Positions 23,073-29,309 of a stretch of DNA of 30,222 nt are shown here, in pieces. This stretch comes from a virus: the IMG/VR virus record IMGVR_UViG_3300007236_001845, positions 1 to 30,222 of that record. One strand, given 5' to 3'. Position 1 is the stretch's first letter, and every line of letters begins with the position of its first letter. Under the pieces are notes generated by a model. That model made no database searches, had not been told where the DNA came from, and saw only the letters and a program-made list of their open reading frames with translations. Both the position numbers and the translations under genes were made by a program.

Positions 23073-23314
23073 AACCAACTCATCAACATCTGACTTTTGG
23101 AAATGGAGAAAGGAAATGTGGAGATGAAACTAAGACAACTTACATTGACGATTTCGATTACAGAAGATTGCCATATTGCGAGAAGTGTTTTCCGAACGGA
23201 AGGTACAACATCATAGGTGTTGAATCCAACATACAAAATTTAGTTCAGGAAGAAAGCCCAGCAGAAAAAAAATCTCCCAAAAGATTTCTTAGAGACTATC
23301 AGAAAGAAGAATAA
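23069..23314 (+). CDS. Small zinc-binding-like protein
   Basis: 81 residues. HLTFGNGERKCG near 7-18 and PYCEKCFPNGR near 35-45 provide His and three Cys for one zinc site, a pattern seen in short viral zinc knuckles. The tail is charged (AEKKSPKRFLRDYQKEE). Overlaps the previous gene by four bases. An imperfect palindrome, TGTTGAATCCAACA, lies at 23218. Confidence 0.6.
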   Translation: MKPTHQHLTFGNGERKCGDETKTTYIDDFDYRRLPYCEKCFPNGRYNIIGVESNIQNLVQEESPAEKKSPKRFLRDYQKEE

Positions 23315-23389
23315 TCAGAAATCAAAGCATTGATATGCGAATACTGCATCCGAAGGCTTGCCGAACGGTAAAGCGAAGCAAAGGAGAAA

Positions 23390-23512
23390 ATGAAAATGAA
23401 TGAAGAAATGACAGCAGCAGAAAGAAAATACAGGGAAGATACATTAGCAATCTTGAACGGTGAAAAATCCGTGATAGATGTGCTACGAGAAACGGGGGTG
23501 ATTGACGAATGA
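23390..23512 (+). CDS. Small helical peptide gene
   Basis: 40 residues (TAAERKYREDTLAILNGEKSVIDVL...). AAAGGAG lies at 23380-23386, which suits the second in-frame ATG at 23396 better than the first at 23390. Its stop overlaps the next ATG. No family recognised. Upstream, TTGATATG at 23325 may be a weak promoter box. Confidence 0.55.
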   Translation: MKMNEEMTAAERKYREDTLAILNGEKSVIDVLRETGVIDE

Positions 23513-23658
23513 GTGATAAAGTTACAGGAATTAAGGCTAGGATAGAGTTTACAAGGTTTCAAATTAATAATCTTAAGATGTATTTAGAAGAAAGAGAAAA
23601 AGAATTAGTTGGATTATTACAAACATTAGAAATATATGAAAAGGAGATGAAACAATGA
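23509..23658 (+). CDS. Small coiled-coil protein
   Basis: 49 residues, one continuous predicted helix (FQINNLKMYLEEREKELVGL onward). ATGA overlaps at both ends tie it to its neighbours. Its end contains AAGGAGATG, the ribosome site for the gene at 23655. Confidence 0.6.
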   Translation: MSDKVTGIKARIEFTRFQINNLKMYLEEREKELVGLLQTLEIYEKEMKQ

Positions 23659-23996
23659 GTTATGGAGAAAAAATGTACGATGAATGGCAAGAAATACAAA
23701 GCAACAAGATAATTGGTCTTGATACAAGTGGTTGGGTGGCAACCTGTCGTGGTTGGCGACCCGATTATCCGGTATTAGACAAGGCTAGATTCCAAAGAAT
23801 GAGCCACCTTTTTACAAAAGAATCTTGGCTTATGTTTGATGGATTACCAATCTATGCAAGAATGTTTATTGAACAAACAATATTGATGAACAGTAGTAAC
23901 GGATTTTGTTTTACTGAATACAATTTTATTGATGAGAATCTTATACGTTTTTTCTTAAGAAAGATGGAATCAAGTATGTCAGGGGTGGATGCTTAA
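23655..23996 (+). CDS. Unknown protein
   Basis: 113 residues with many aromatic residues (GWVATCRGWRPDYP, SWLMFDGLPIYARMF, EYNFIDENLIRFFLRK). Strong ribosome site GGAGATG. Predicted alpha/beta, soluble. No family recognised. Stop overlaps the next start (TAATG). Confidence 0.65.
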   Translation: MSYGEKMYDEWQEIQSNKIIGLDTSGWVATCRGWRPDYPVLDKARFQRMSHLFTKESWLMFDGLPIYARMFIEQTILMNSSNGFCFTEYNFIDENLIRFFLRKMESSMSGVDA

Positions 23997-24157
23997 TGCC
24001 TTTCATTCTAAGATTTAGCGACTTTATGAGAAATGGTCGTGCTTCGGAAGTGTTGTTTTCCACACATGAAGAGGCTGAAAAATATGTAGATACATACCTT
24101 TTATCCAATGGAATAAAACACTACACAATAACACCCACAGGAGATGATGTTGAATGA
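23996..24157 (+). CDS. Small unknown protein
   Basis: 53 residues with a beta-alpha-beta look (FILRFSDF, VLFSTHEEAEKYVDTYL, HYTITP). Starts one base inside the preceding stop and its stop overlaps the next ATG, so it sits in a fully coupled chain. Confidence 0.6.
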   Translation: MPFILRFSDFMRNGRASEVLFSTHEEAEKYVDTYLLSNGIKHYTITPTGDDVE

Positions 24158-24846
24158 ATATATTCGTAGTTGATAAAAACCCAATAGAAGCCGCTAGAGC
24201 ATTGTGTGATGTTCATGTCAATAAGATGATTGTCGAGTCAATGCAGATGCTAACAACGGCTCTAAAACAATCAGGTATTTTAGCACCCGATGAACTACCA
24301 TTCCGTAAGGATGGAATCACAAGATATTCAGGTAATGCACATCCTCATCATCCTTGCACGAAATGGGTTGGAGAACACTTGGATAAACCGACATTTCCTA
24401 ATCCATTTAGGCATCTGCAAATAATACCGGAAAATCATCCCCTAGAAGTAAACACAGTTAGGACATGGGAAGCCGCAGGTGAAAGTGGATTGATTGTTGC
24501 TACACCGAATTATTCTTGGTTATATTTGCATACTAAAGAATTACTTAATGAGTTTTGGAAAAGGTATGGTAAACATCATGGTTGTTTTGATGCATTCCAT
24601 TCCTTGCCCGATTGTTGTTATGATGCTTGGAAGTATGTTGATAACTTTGTTCAAGCCATGCCTGATGAGTTCAGGATAGAAGATGATTCAGTCAAAGCAT
24701 ACAGGCAATATTATCACACTAAGGCATCTTCATTCAAGACGAAGAAAATGGAATGGGCTAAGGGTAGGGATGCCCCTAATTGGTGGATGCAAGGATTGGC
24801 TGATTACATCAAAGAAATCAAAGAGATTGGGGTGGTTATAGAATGA
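24154..24846 (+). CDS. Conserved phage protein of unknown function
   Basis: 230 residues. MNIFVVDKNPIEAARALCD, then HVNKMIVESMQML, HPHHPCTKWV, NYSWLYLHTKELLNEF, RYGKHH, FVQAMPDEFR and KAYRQYYHTKA follow the pattern of a protein found in many tailed phages, including marine cyanophages. I do not recall an established function. The His, Cys and Asp conserved near the N-terminus (D7, C18, H21) and the HPC motif could form a metal or catalytic site. It is followed with overlap by the ADP-ribosyltransferase-like gene. Confidence 0.75.
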   Translation: MNIFVVDKNPIEAARALCDVHVNKMIVESMQMLTTALKQSGILAPDELPFRKDGITRYSGNAHPHHPCTKWVGEHLDKPTFPNPFRHLQIIPENHPLEVNTVRTWEAAGESGLIVATPNYSWLYLHTKELLNEFWKRYGKHHGCFDAFHSLPDCCYDAWKYVDNFVQAMPDEFRIEDDSVKAYRQYYHTKASSFKTKKMEWAKGRDAPNWWMQGLADYIKEIKEIGVVIE

Positions 24847-25199
24847 GTCTGACTACCTATTATCACGCCACACCATACGAGAACTTTTTCTCGATTACGA
24901 GAGAAGGAATCAGGAAATCTTGGGGCGGTGTTTATTGCTCAACTGACATGGAAACATCAGCCAAATGGATTTGCTTCACAAGAGCCACTTCAAAGAAAAT
25001 AATGGTGCTTCCATTTAGGCGTGATTCTAGCCTGATGGAACTCGGTGTTGACCATTCACCCATGATGACTAGAATGCTGGGCGTGGATGATGATTCTGCA
25101 TCCTTCGTTAGCCCTGATGGGATTCCATCTCAGGATATACTTTGGGATGAAGTTAGGATTTATGATAATCCATTTTATGCGGGGGTTGAGGAAGAATGA
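24843..25199 (+). CDS. ADP-ribosyltransferase-like protein
   Basis: 118 residues, short for the superfamily. YYHATPYENFFSITREGI at 6-23 resembles the first ART motif (H/R-x-T/S with a following xxIxxxGL helix); GGVYCSTDMETSAKW at 28-42 resembles the second motif with its Tyr and AxxW helix; IPSQDILWDEV near 94-104 resembles the closing strand where a catalytic Glu is often found (E103). ART enzymes move ADP-ribose from NAD to proteins or nucleic acids; phages such as T4 use them to reprogram host transcription, and DarT-type enzymes modify DNA. Target here unknown. Overlaps genes on both sides. Confidence 0.55.
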   Translation: MSLTTYYHATPYENFFSITREGIRKSWGGVYCSTDMETSAKWICFTRATSKKIMVLPFRRDSSLMELGVDHSPMMTRMLGVDDDSASFVSPDGIPSQDILWDEVRIYDNPFYAGVEEE

Positions 25200-25654
25200 A
25201 AATAGAAAAAAATCACAAAGTCAGATGTTCTCATGTTGATGTAATCAAAAAATATCGGCCTGTTAGATATGAAGAAAATCAATGCAGAAAAAGAGCAATC
25301 CATCTCGGTAAAGTGGGTGTGGTGTTCAATTGGGAAGATTACTCAAAAGTTGAGGGAAGAGATACGAGTGATTACTGTTTGGAACATCATGCCGAACATC
25401 ACTTCGACCCATCTGAAACATTATCCACATATTGTTCAGAATGCCCCGAAGATGCCGAGCCAATGTTTGTGATGAACAGAAGATTGGAATTATTGCATAG
25501 CAAGGAAGAAGGGATTTGGGGCGACCCACATGAAAGTGGTTCTATATCATCCGATTATGGATTCTGTTGCCCCAAACATGGTGGTAGCAAAGACCAATGG
25601 GCGGAGAATGTATCACGGAAATGTATCACTTTCGTAAGGGGTGATTGTCAATGA
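25196..25654 (+). CDS. Cys/His-rich protein, probably zinc-binding
   Basis: 152 residues. Potential ligands come in groups: RCSH near 10-13, QCRKR near 29, DYCLEHHAEHH near 60-70, YCSECPE near 79-84, and FCCPKHGG near 123-130. This suggests two or more zinc sites. No catalytic family recognised. Between the ART-like and transglutaminase-like genes, so it may be an accessory factor. Start chosen by ATGA overlap. Confidence 0.65.
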   Translation: MKIEKNHKVRCSHVDVIKKYRPVRYEENQCRKRAIHLGKVGVVFNWEDYSKVEGRDTSDYCLEHHAEHHFDPSETLSTYCSECPEDAEPMFVMNRRLELLHSKEEGIWGDPHESGSISSDYGFCCPKHGGSKDQWAENVSRKCITFVRGDCQ

Positions 25655-25713
25655 ATAAACATAATTTTTCAGATGTTGTATATTGTGAATCTTGTGATTT
25701 TGTGGAGTATTAA
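25651..25713 (+). CDS. Possible 20-residue CxxC peptide
   Basis: Very short frame coupled by ATGA to the preceding gene, containing CESC. It may be the remnant of a zinc ribbon. Followed 6 bases later by an imperfect palindrome (TGTTGGAGTCAACA). Confidence 0.3.
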   Translation: MNKHNFSDVVYCESCDFVEY

Positions 25714-25750
25714 TTCAGGTGTTGGAGTCAACAGGGAGTAGTGAGAAAAA

Positions 25751-26683
25751 ATGTCGAAGTTTAGAGCGAAAAAATTGGCCTACAAGAAAAAGAAAAAGTT
25801 AGAAAATAAATACAATCTAACTGAAAGACAAGAACGTATATTTTTGGAAAAAGCAGTTCAGACATTTATTGATTACAAACAGACTCCTGATGGTGGAACA
25901 TTTTTGGATGGAGATAGTTGTGTTTCTCATTCTCAATTGTTCCATTTATTCCTGAAAAAATTAGGATTCAATTCTAGTAAAGTAATCTGTGTTGATATTG
26001 CTAGTTGGAATAGAGATTATGTTGCATGGTATAATGCTGGAAATGGATATGAAACGACATCTGATGGATATGTTTGTGAGGGTTTTCCAAACGCTTACAT
26101 TGGGTTATGTGGTCATATGGAAGGTTGGGATTTTCAAAGTGATTTAGAAGGATATGCAGGTCATGTAATAGTTCAGACAAAACATCATTTCATTGACTTA
26201 ACTTTTGGTCAATTTTCTCGACCCGATAATGACATCATTGTTCCACCAATTATGATAATGCCGAGAACAATTTTTAGAACAAGAAAAGAACAAGAAAAAG
26301 CAAATATGATTCCACCATTTATGATTCAGATGAATGATTCCCACATTAAAGCGAAAAGTTGGAAGGAAACAGAAACAAATAAAAGACTTTTAGAAAAGGA
26401 ACAACATTCTTGGTCAGGTTTTAAGAACAATTCTCGGATTGCATTATTACCATTATACACGATATCAAACTATTCAGGAAATATCATGTTTACTACACGG
26501 CCTGACCAAAATATTTCAGAAAATTATCCTCGATGGAACAAGAAATCTTTCACAGTAACAAATGACAGAATATCAGAAGTTTTGTTGTCAATACATAATG
26601 GGAAAAAAATGGATATAAAAGATAGGATTAAGGTCTATGAAGAAACAGGTCATATTACAATTGATGTGAGCGAAGATGAGTGA
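25751..26683 (+). CDS. Transglutaminase-like cysteine protein
   Basis: 310 residues. After a Lys-rich N-terminus (AKKLAYKKKKKLE), GDSCVSHSQLFHLFLKKLG at 54-72 puts Cys57 at the start of a helix, and GHVIVQTKHHFIDLTFGQ at 137-154 supplies His138 or His146 and Asp149. Cys then His then Asp in this order is the transglutaminase/arylamine-acetyltransferase catalytic layout. Such proteins act as cysteine peptidases, amidases or cross-linkers. The C-terminal half is unrecognised. The stop overlaps the next gene by 8 bases. Confidence 0.55.
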   Translation: MSKFRAKKLAYKKKKKLENKYNLTERQERIFLEKAVQTFIDYKQTPDGGTFLDGDSCVSHSQLFHLFLKKLGFNSSKVICVDIASWNRDYVAWYNAGNGYETTSDGYVCEGFPNAYIGLCGHMEGWDFQSDLEGYAGHVIVQTKHHFIDLTFGQFSRPDNDIIVPPIMIMPRTIFRTRKEQEKANMIPPFMIQMNDSHIKAKSWKETETNKRLLEKEQHSWSGFKNNSRIALLPLYTISNYSGNIMFTTRPDQNISENYPRWNKKSFTVTNDRISEVLLSIHNGKKMDIKDRIKVYEETGHITIDVSEDE

Positions 26684-26921
26684 GAAAAAAGATAAGAAAA
26701 TCAAAAATCTTCATATCAGAATCAAAGATTTAGAAAGACTACTTAGAAAGTCTAGGAAATCCGAGAGATTTTGGCGTAAGAAATGCGAGTTGCTTGGTCA
26801 AGAGACTATTGACTTGAGTTTAGCCCTCAGATTCGCTGCAAATGACAAAATACAGCAAATTAGTCAGATGGGTAGAAGTCAGAAAGGTGCTTGGGAAGTA
26901 GAAGGTGAAGAAAATGAGTGA
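26676..26921 (+). CDS. Small basic coiled-coil protein
   Basis: 81 residues. Lys/Arg-rich N-terminal helix (KIKNLHIRIKDLERLLRKSR) with heptads, and an acidic tail VEGEENE. It could bind nucleic acid or the transglutaminase-like protein, whose gene it overlaps. Confidence 0.6.
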   Translation: MSEKKDKKIKNLHIRIKDLERLLRKSRKSERFWRKKCELLGQETIDLSLALRFAANDKIQQISQMGRSQKGAWEVEGEENE

Positions 26922-27150
26922 TATTGAAGAGAATCAACTAGAAAGTTTCAGACGTCGAATGTTAGAACCGCCATTCGTATGTCCTGTTTGTGAAAAAAAA
27001 CCTGCTTGTATTACAACAACTTTGACATCAACAACTTACGATGTTTCTAGTGGATGGATAGATGTTGCAGACCAAATTGATTGGAGAAGTTGTATGGATT
27101 GTTTTCGGGAAATGAAATCCGACAAAAACTCCGTGTTGAACTCAACATGA
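26914..27150 (+). CDS. Small zinc-ribbon protein
   Basis: 78 residues from ATG 26914, overlapping the preceding gene by 8 bases; a GTG at 26905 is the alternative. CPVCEKKPAC and SCMDC provide two Cys pairs for a zinc ribbon. Its last codons include a perfect palindrome. Confidence 0.65.
   Translation: MSDIEENQLESFRRRMLEPPFVCPVCEKKPACITTTLTSTTYDVSSGWIDVADQIDWRSCMDCFREMKSDKNSVLNST
27134..27147. repeat. Palindrome TGTTGANNTCAACA, copy 8 (spacer AC)
   Basis: Perfect copy over the last codons of the gene ending at 27150, 32 bases upstream of a TATA-like box. Confidence 0.8.
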
Positions 27151-27179
27151 AAAACGCCATTTTTTGAAATATTGCTCAG

Positions 27180-27188
27180 TTTATATAG
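27180..27188 (+). promoter_or_regulatory. TATA-like box TTTATATAG
   Basis: Good archaeal TATA match behind palindrome copy 8. A transcript from about 27206 would have a leader of about 50 bases before the ATG at 27259; an ATG at 27201 opens a 41-codon basic frame that I consider less likely. Confidence 0.45.
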
Positions 27189-27258
27189 TCTTGAGTTCAT
27201 ATGGTTAATCGGCTCGGAAACAGGCGGAATAAAAAACCCCAATACAATCCGAATATTC

Positions 27259-27534
27259 ATGGTCGAAGTATCTTATTTGCTGGTCGAAGCAGAAGAGGGT
27301 CGAGAACTACATCTCGCAACAGATAATTTAGGGAATCGAAAAGTCGTTATGAGAATGCAGAATACAGGAATGGAAATTACTTATTTCAAAGACTTGTTTT
27401 CTTCATTGGGATTCGATGTTTATTTTCAGAATGTCAGATTGTTGAATCCAACAGATGATGTCAAGAAATGGAATGTGGATTACAATGCAGTTTCAGATTA
27501 TAATGCTAGAAGAATTACATTAATGAATCCTTAA
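27259..27534 (+). CDS. Unknown protein
   Basis: 91 residues from ATG 27259; the frame is open 29 codons further up from a TTG, which would overlap the TATA-like box and is rejected. Beta-rich (SYLLVEAEEGRELHL, KVVMRMQNTGMEITYF). No family recognised. Its TAA stop is part of the next promoter box. Confidence 0.6.
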   Translation: MVEVSYLLVEAEEGRELHLATDNLGNRKVVMRMQNTGMEITYFKDLFSSLGFDVYFQNVRLLNPTDDVKKWNVDYNAVSDYNARRITLMNP

Positions 27535-27545
27535 TATAGGTGGGA
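27531..27545 (+). promoter_or_regulatory. TATA-like promoter box TTAATATAGGTGGGA
   Basis: Overlaps the preceding stop codon. No start codon lies 25-35 bases downstream; the next good gene begins at 27691, so the transcript has a long leader or includes a small RNA. Confidence 0.55.
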
Positions 27546-27588
27546 GAATCAGTCATAGATTACTCAACGCAATAATACCACGTATTAT

Positions 27589-27646
27589 GGGGGTAGGGGG
27601 CGTTGGGTAGGTTTGTGTTATTTCCTTTTTTCATCCCCCTACTCCC
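27589..27646 (+). repeat. 12-bp GC-rich inverted repeat
   Basis: GGGGGTAGGGGG (27589-27600) pairs fully, with one G-T, with CCCCCTACTCCC (27635-27646) around a 34-base T-rich loop. It sits inside the leader started by the box at 27531. The left arm and GGGTAGG after it are G-run rich. Confidence 0.7.
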
Positions 27647-27690
27647 ACCAATCATCTTAGACATTAACCAGCGTTTTCTCTTTCATATTT

Positions 27691-28062
27691 ATGAGCGAAC
27701 AGCATGGTTCAGATTTGGTTCTTCAAGTGTTTGCATTCTTCACAGTAATTCTATTAACATCAGTTTCTATGATGCCCCCTTTACCAGCAAGAATAGTTCC
27801 GTTTTGGGAAGAAGATTCCTGTATGTGGTTTGATGGTGAAATCGTTTCTAAGCGAATCGAGAATGAAGGATTAATAACAGCCGATTATATTTTGGGGGTT
27901 GATGGAACTTTGGACAATTTTACAGACATACAAATGGAAGTGCATTCTGATGTTTTCGTCTATGAGATTTTACCAATTGGTGCATACTACAATGGAACTG
28001 TTTGTGATACCGTTCCTTTACGTCAGGCTGTAATAGATGGAGTCATTATATTCATCTCTTGA
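27691..28062 (+). CDS. Membrane-anchored or secreted protein
   Basis: 123 residues. A hydrophobic segment, LVLQVFAFFTVILLTSVSMM at about 9-28, follows a short polar N-terminus and is probably a single anchor or uncleaved signal. The rest is acidic, soluble and beta-rich with two Cys (C44 and C105) that could form a disulphide outside the membrane. No family recognised. Its stop forms part of the next promoter box. Confidence 0.65.
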   Translation: MSEQHGSDLVLQVFAFFTVILLTSVSMMPPLPARIVPFWEEDSCMWFDGEIVSKRIENEGLITADYILGVDGTLDNFTDIQMEVHSDVFVYEILPIGAYYNGTVCDTVPLRQAVIDGVIIFIS

Positions 28063-28073
28063 TATAGGTGGGA
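28059..28073 (+). promoter_or_regulatory. TATA-like promoter box TTGATATAGGTGGGA
   Basis: Exact consensus overlapping the preceding TGA and starting 30 bases before the ATG at 28089, the clearest leaderless-type arrangement here. Confidence 0.6.
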
Positions 28074-28088
28074 TTAACAGGTGTTGTT

Positions 28089-28232
28089 ATGGAAAAAGAA
28101 TGGATATTCCCAGCGTCAATGAATCCACATGAGTTTGGTCGGAAAATGCAAATCATAGTTTTCGCAAATCCGAATGTCGAATTTGTATTCAAACGAATTG
28201 GCGGAAATGTCGTAGTGAAAGTTTTGGAATGA
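28089..28232 (+). CDS. Small unknown protein
   Basis: 47 residues (EKEWIFPASMNPHEFGRKMQ ...). Probable beta-hairpin C-terminus (VEFVFKRIGGNVVVKVLE). No ribosome site; the promoter box position predicts a leaderless transcript. A perfect palindrome follows the stop by 6 bases. Confidence 0.6.
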   Translation: MEKEWIFPASMNPHEFGRKMQIIVFANPNVEFVFKRIGGNVVVKVLE

Positions 28233-28238
28233 GGATGC

Positions 28239-28252
28239 TGTTGATGTCAACA
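28239..28252. repeat. Palindrome TGTTGANNTCAACA, copy 9 (spacer TG)
   Basis: Perfect copy, followed by a half-site (GATGTCAACA) about ten bases later, in a 153-base gap ahead of the box at 28337. Confidence 0.8.
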
Positions 28253-28336
28253 TTCATTCTGATGTCAACAATCCCACCCTTCCAACTTTTTGACGATGTT
28301 TGGTCAGAAGCATATTCATTGTCAGAAATGTATTCA

Positions 28337-28351
28337 TTAATATAGGTGGGA
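28337..28351 (+). promoter_or_regulatory. TATA-like promoter box TTAATATAGGTGGGA
   Basis: Same sequence as the box at 27531. It starts 49 bases before the ATG at 28386, so here the predicted transcript has a short leader that carries AGGAGATG. Confidence 0.55.
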
Positions 28352-28385
28352 TTTTCTAACGTAAATTACACAGGAGATGTGAACA

Positions 28386-28856
28386 ATGACTGAATATACG
28401 AAAGCCGAAATAAAAACGATGACGAAAGCAAGCATCATAAATGCATTTGATAAATACGGATGTACCTTTGACGAAAAGACTGCGGGGGCAGTAAAATACA
28501 CAGCAATATCTTTGAACGGTAGTTACCAAAGAATTGCTGCTATTTATGGTTCGCAAGGTGGTGGTGCATCAATATGGATTAAGGAAGCAGCATGGGAACA
28601 AATTAGACCACAGGTTACAGAAGGAAACATCCGAGTAGATGATGTTGATTTAACCAAGCGTGGATTCCAATGGGCTATCCATTTTGACAATCCAAATGAC
28701 CCACACATTCAGATGGTTGTAGATGCTGTTGTTGAAGTTGGAGAAATCAGATGGACTAGAGCCAAGAAAAGAAAAGCAGATGACGCTCGCAGGGCAGAAC
28801 AAAGAATACTTCGTGAAGCAGAAATGGCTGAGAGAAAAAGAAATCCATTTGCGTGA
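28386..28856 (+). CDS. Unknown protein
   Basis: 156 residues: a helical start (KAEIKTMTKASIINAFDKYG), a beta-rich centre (VKYTAISLNGSYQRIAAIYG) and a long charged C-terminal helix (RAKKRKADDARRAEQRILRE). AGGAGATG precedes the ATG. No family recognised. The basic helix could contact nucleic acid. Confidence 0.65.
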   Translation: MTEYTKAEIKTMTKASIINAFDKYGCTFDEKTAGAVKYTAISLNGSYQRIAAIYGSQGGGASIWIKEAAWEQIRPQVTEGNIRVDDVDLTKRGFQWAIHFDNPNDPHIQMVVDAVVEVGEIRWTRAKKRKADDARRAEQRILREAEMAERKRNPFA

Positions 28857-28865
28857 GTGATTGGG

Positions 28866-29048
28866 ATGGAAATCCTAGAAATTTTAACAGAAAGTGGAAG
28901 GTCTTTTATTGACCAATCTAAGATTATCGCTATTACTATAATCGAAGGTAAATCTGCTGAAATTCATATGACATCAGGAACAATTTTCACAACTAAGGAA
29001 ATGGATGTTGTTCATAGAATAGATTTCCTAAAAAACCTAATCAGTTAA
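28866..29048 (+). CDS. Small unknown protein
   Basis: 60 residues from ATG 28866; a GTG at 28857 is the alternative. Two or three strands (IIAITIIEG, AEIHMTSGTIFTT) and a final helix. GAGTGATT lies just upstream. Looks like a small beta-barrel or Sm-like fold by length and strand order, but this is a guess. Confidence 0.55.
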   Translation: MEILEILTESGRSFIDQSKIIAITIIEGKSAEIHMTSGTIFTTKEMDVVHRIDFLKNLIS

Positions 29049-29058
29049 GAGATAAATT

Positions 29059-29148
29059 ATGAGCGAAGAACTTGACCCAATCGGATTAGCGATTGTGATT
29101 GTCTCTCAGATGTTTTGTCTGTTGGCAATTTTGTTCATTCTTTCTTGA
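29059..29148 (+). CDS. 29-residue single-pass membrane peptide
   Basis: MSEELDPIGLAIVIVSQM and on: acidic N-terminus then about 20 hydrophobic residues to the stop. Ten bases after the previous gene. Similar mini-membrane proteins are common in viruses; role unknown. Confidence 0.45.
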   Translation: MSEELDPIGLAIVIVSQMFCLLAILFILS

Positions 29149-29309
29149 TTGCTGCAAGTATTGCATCTCGGAATATTAGGCTGCAACTCAATTCCGAATG
29201 CACTTGATACAGTATTATCGAGTTTTATTGAGAAAACGAAGTATTCATAACCGATAGCCAACGTGAGCGAAGCGAAAAAAGCGACCCGTAGGTCAAGGAA
29301 AATGATAAC

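Noticed and set aside
27201-27326. 41-codon basic frame after the TATA-like box
   Set aside because: Spacing of 21 bases to the box is too short for leaderless use and the frame at 27259 has better coding character; kept only as an alternative.
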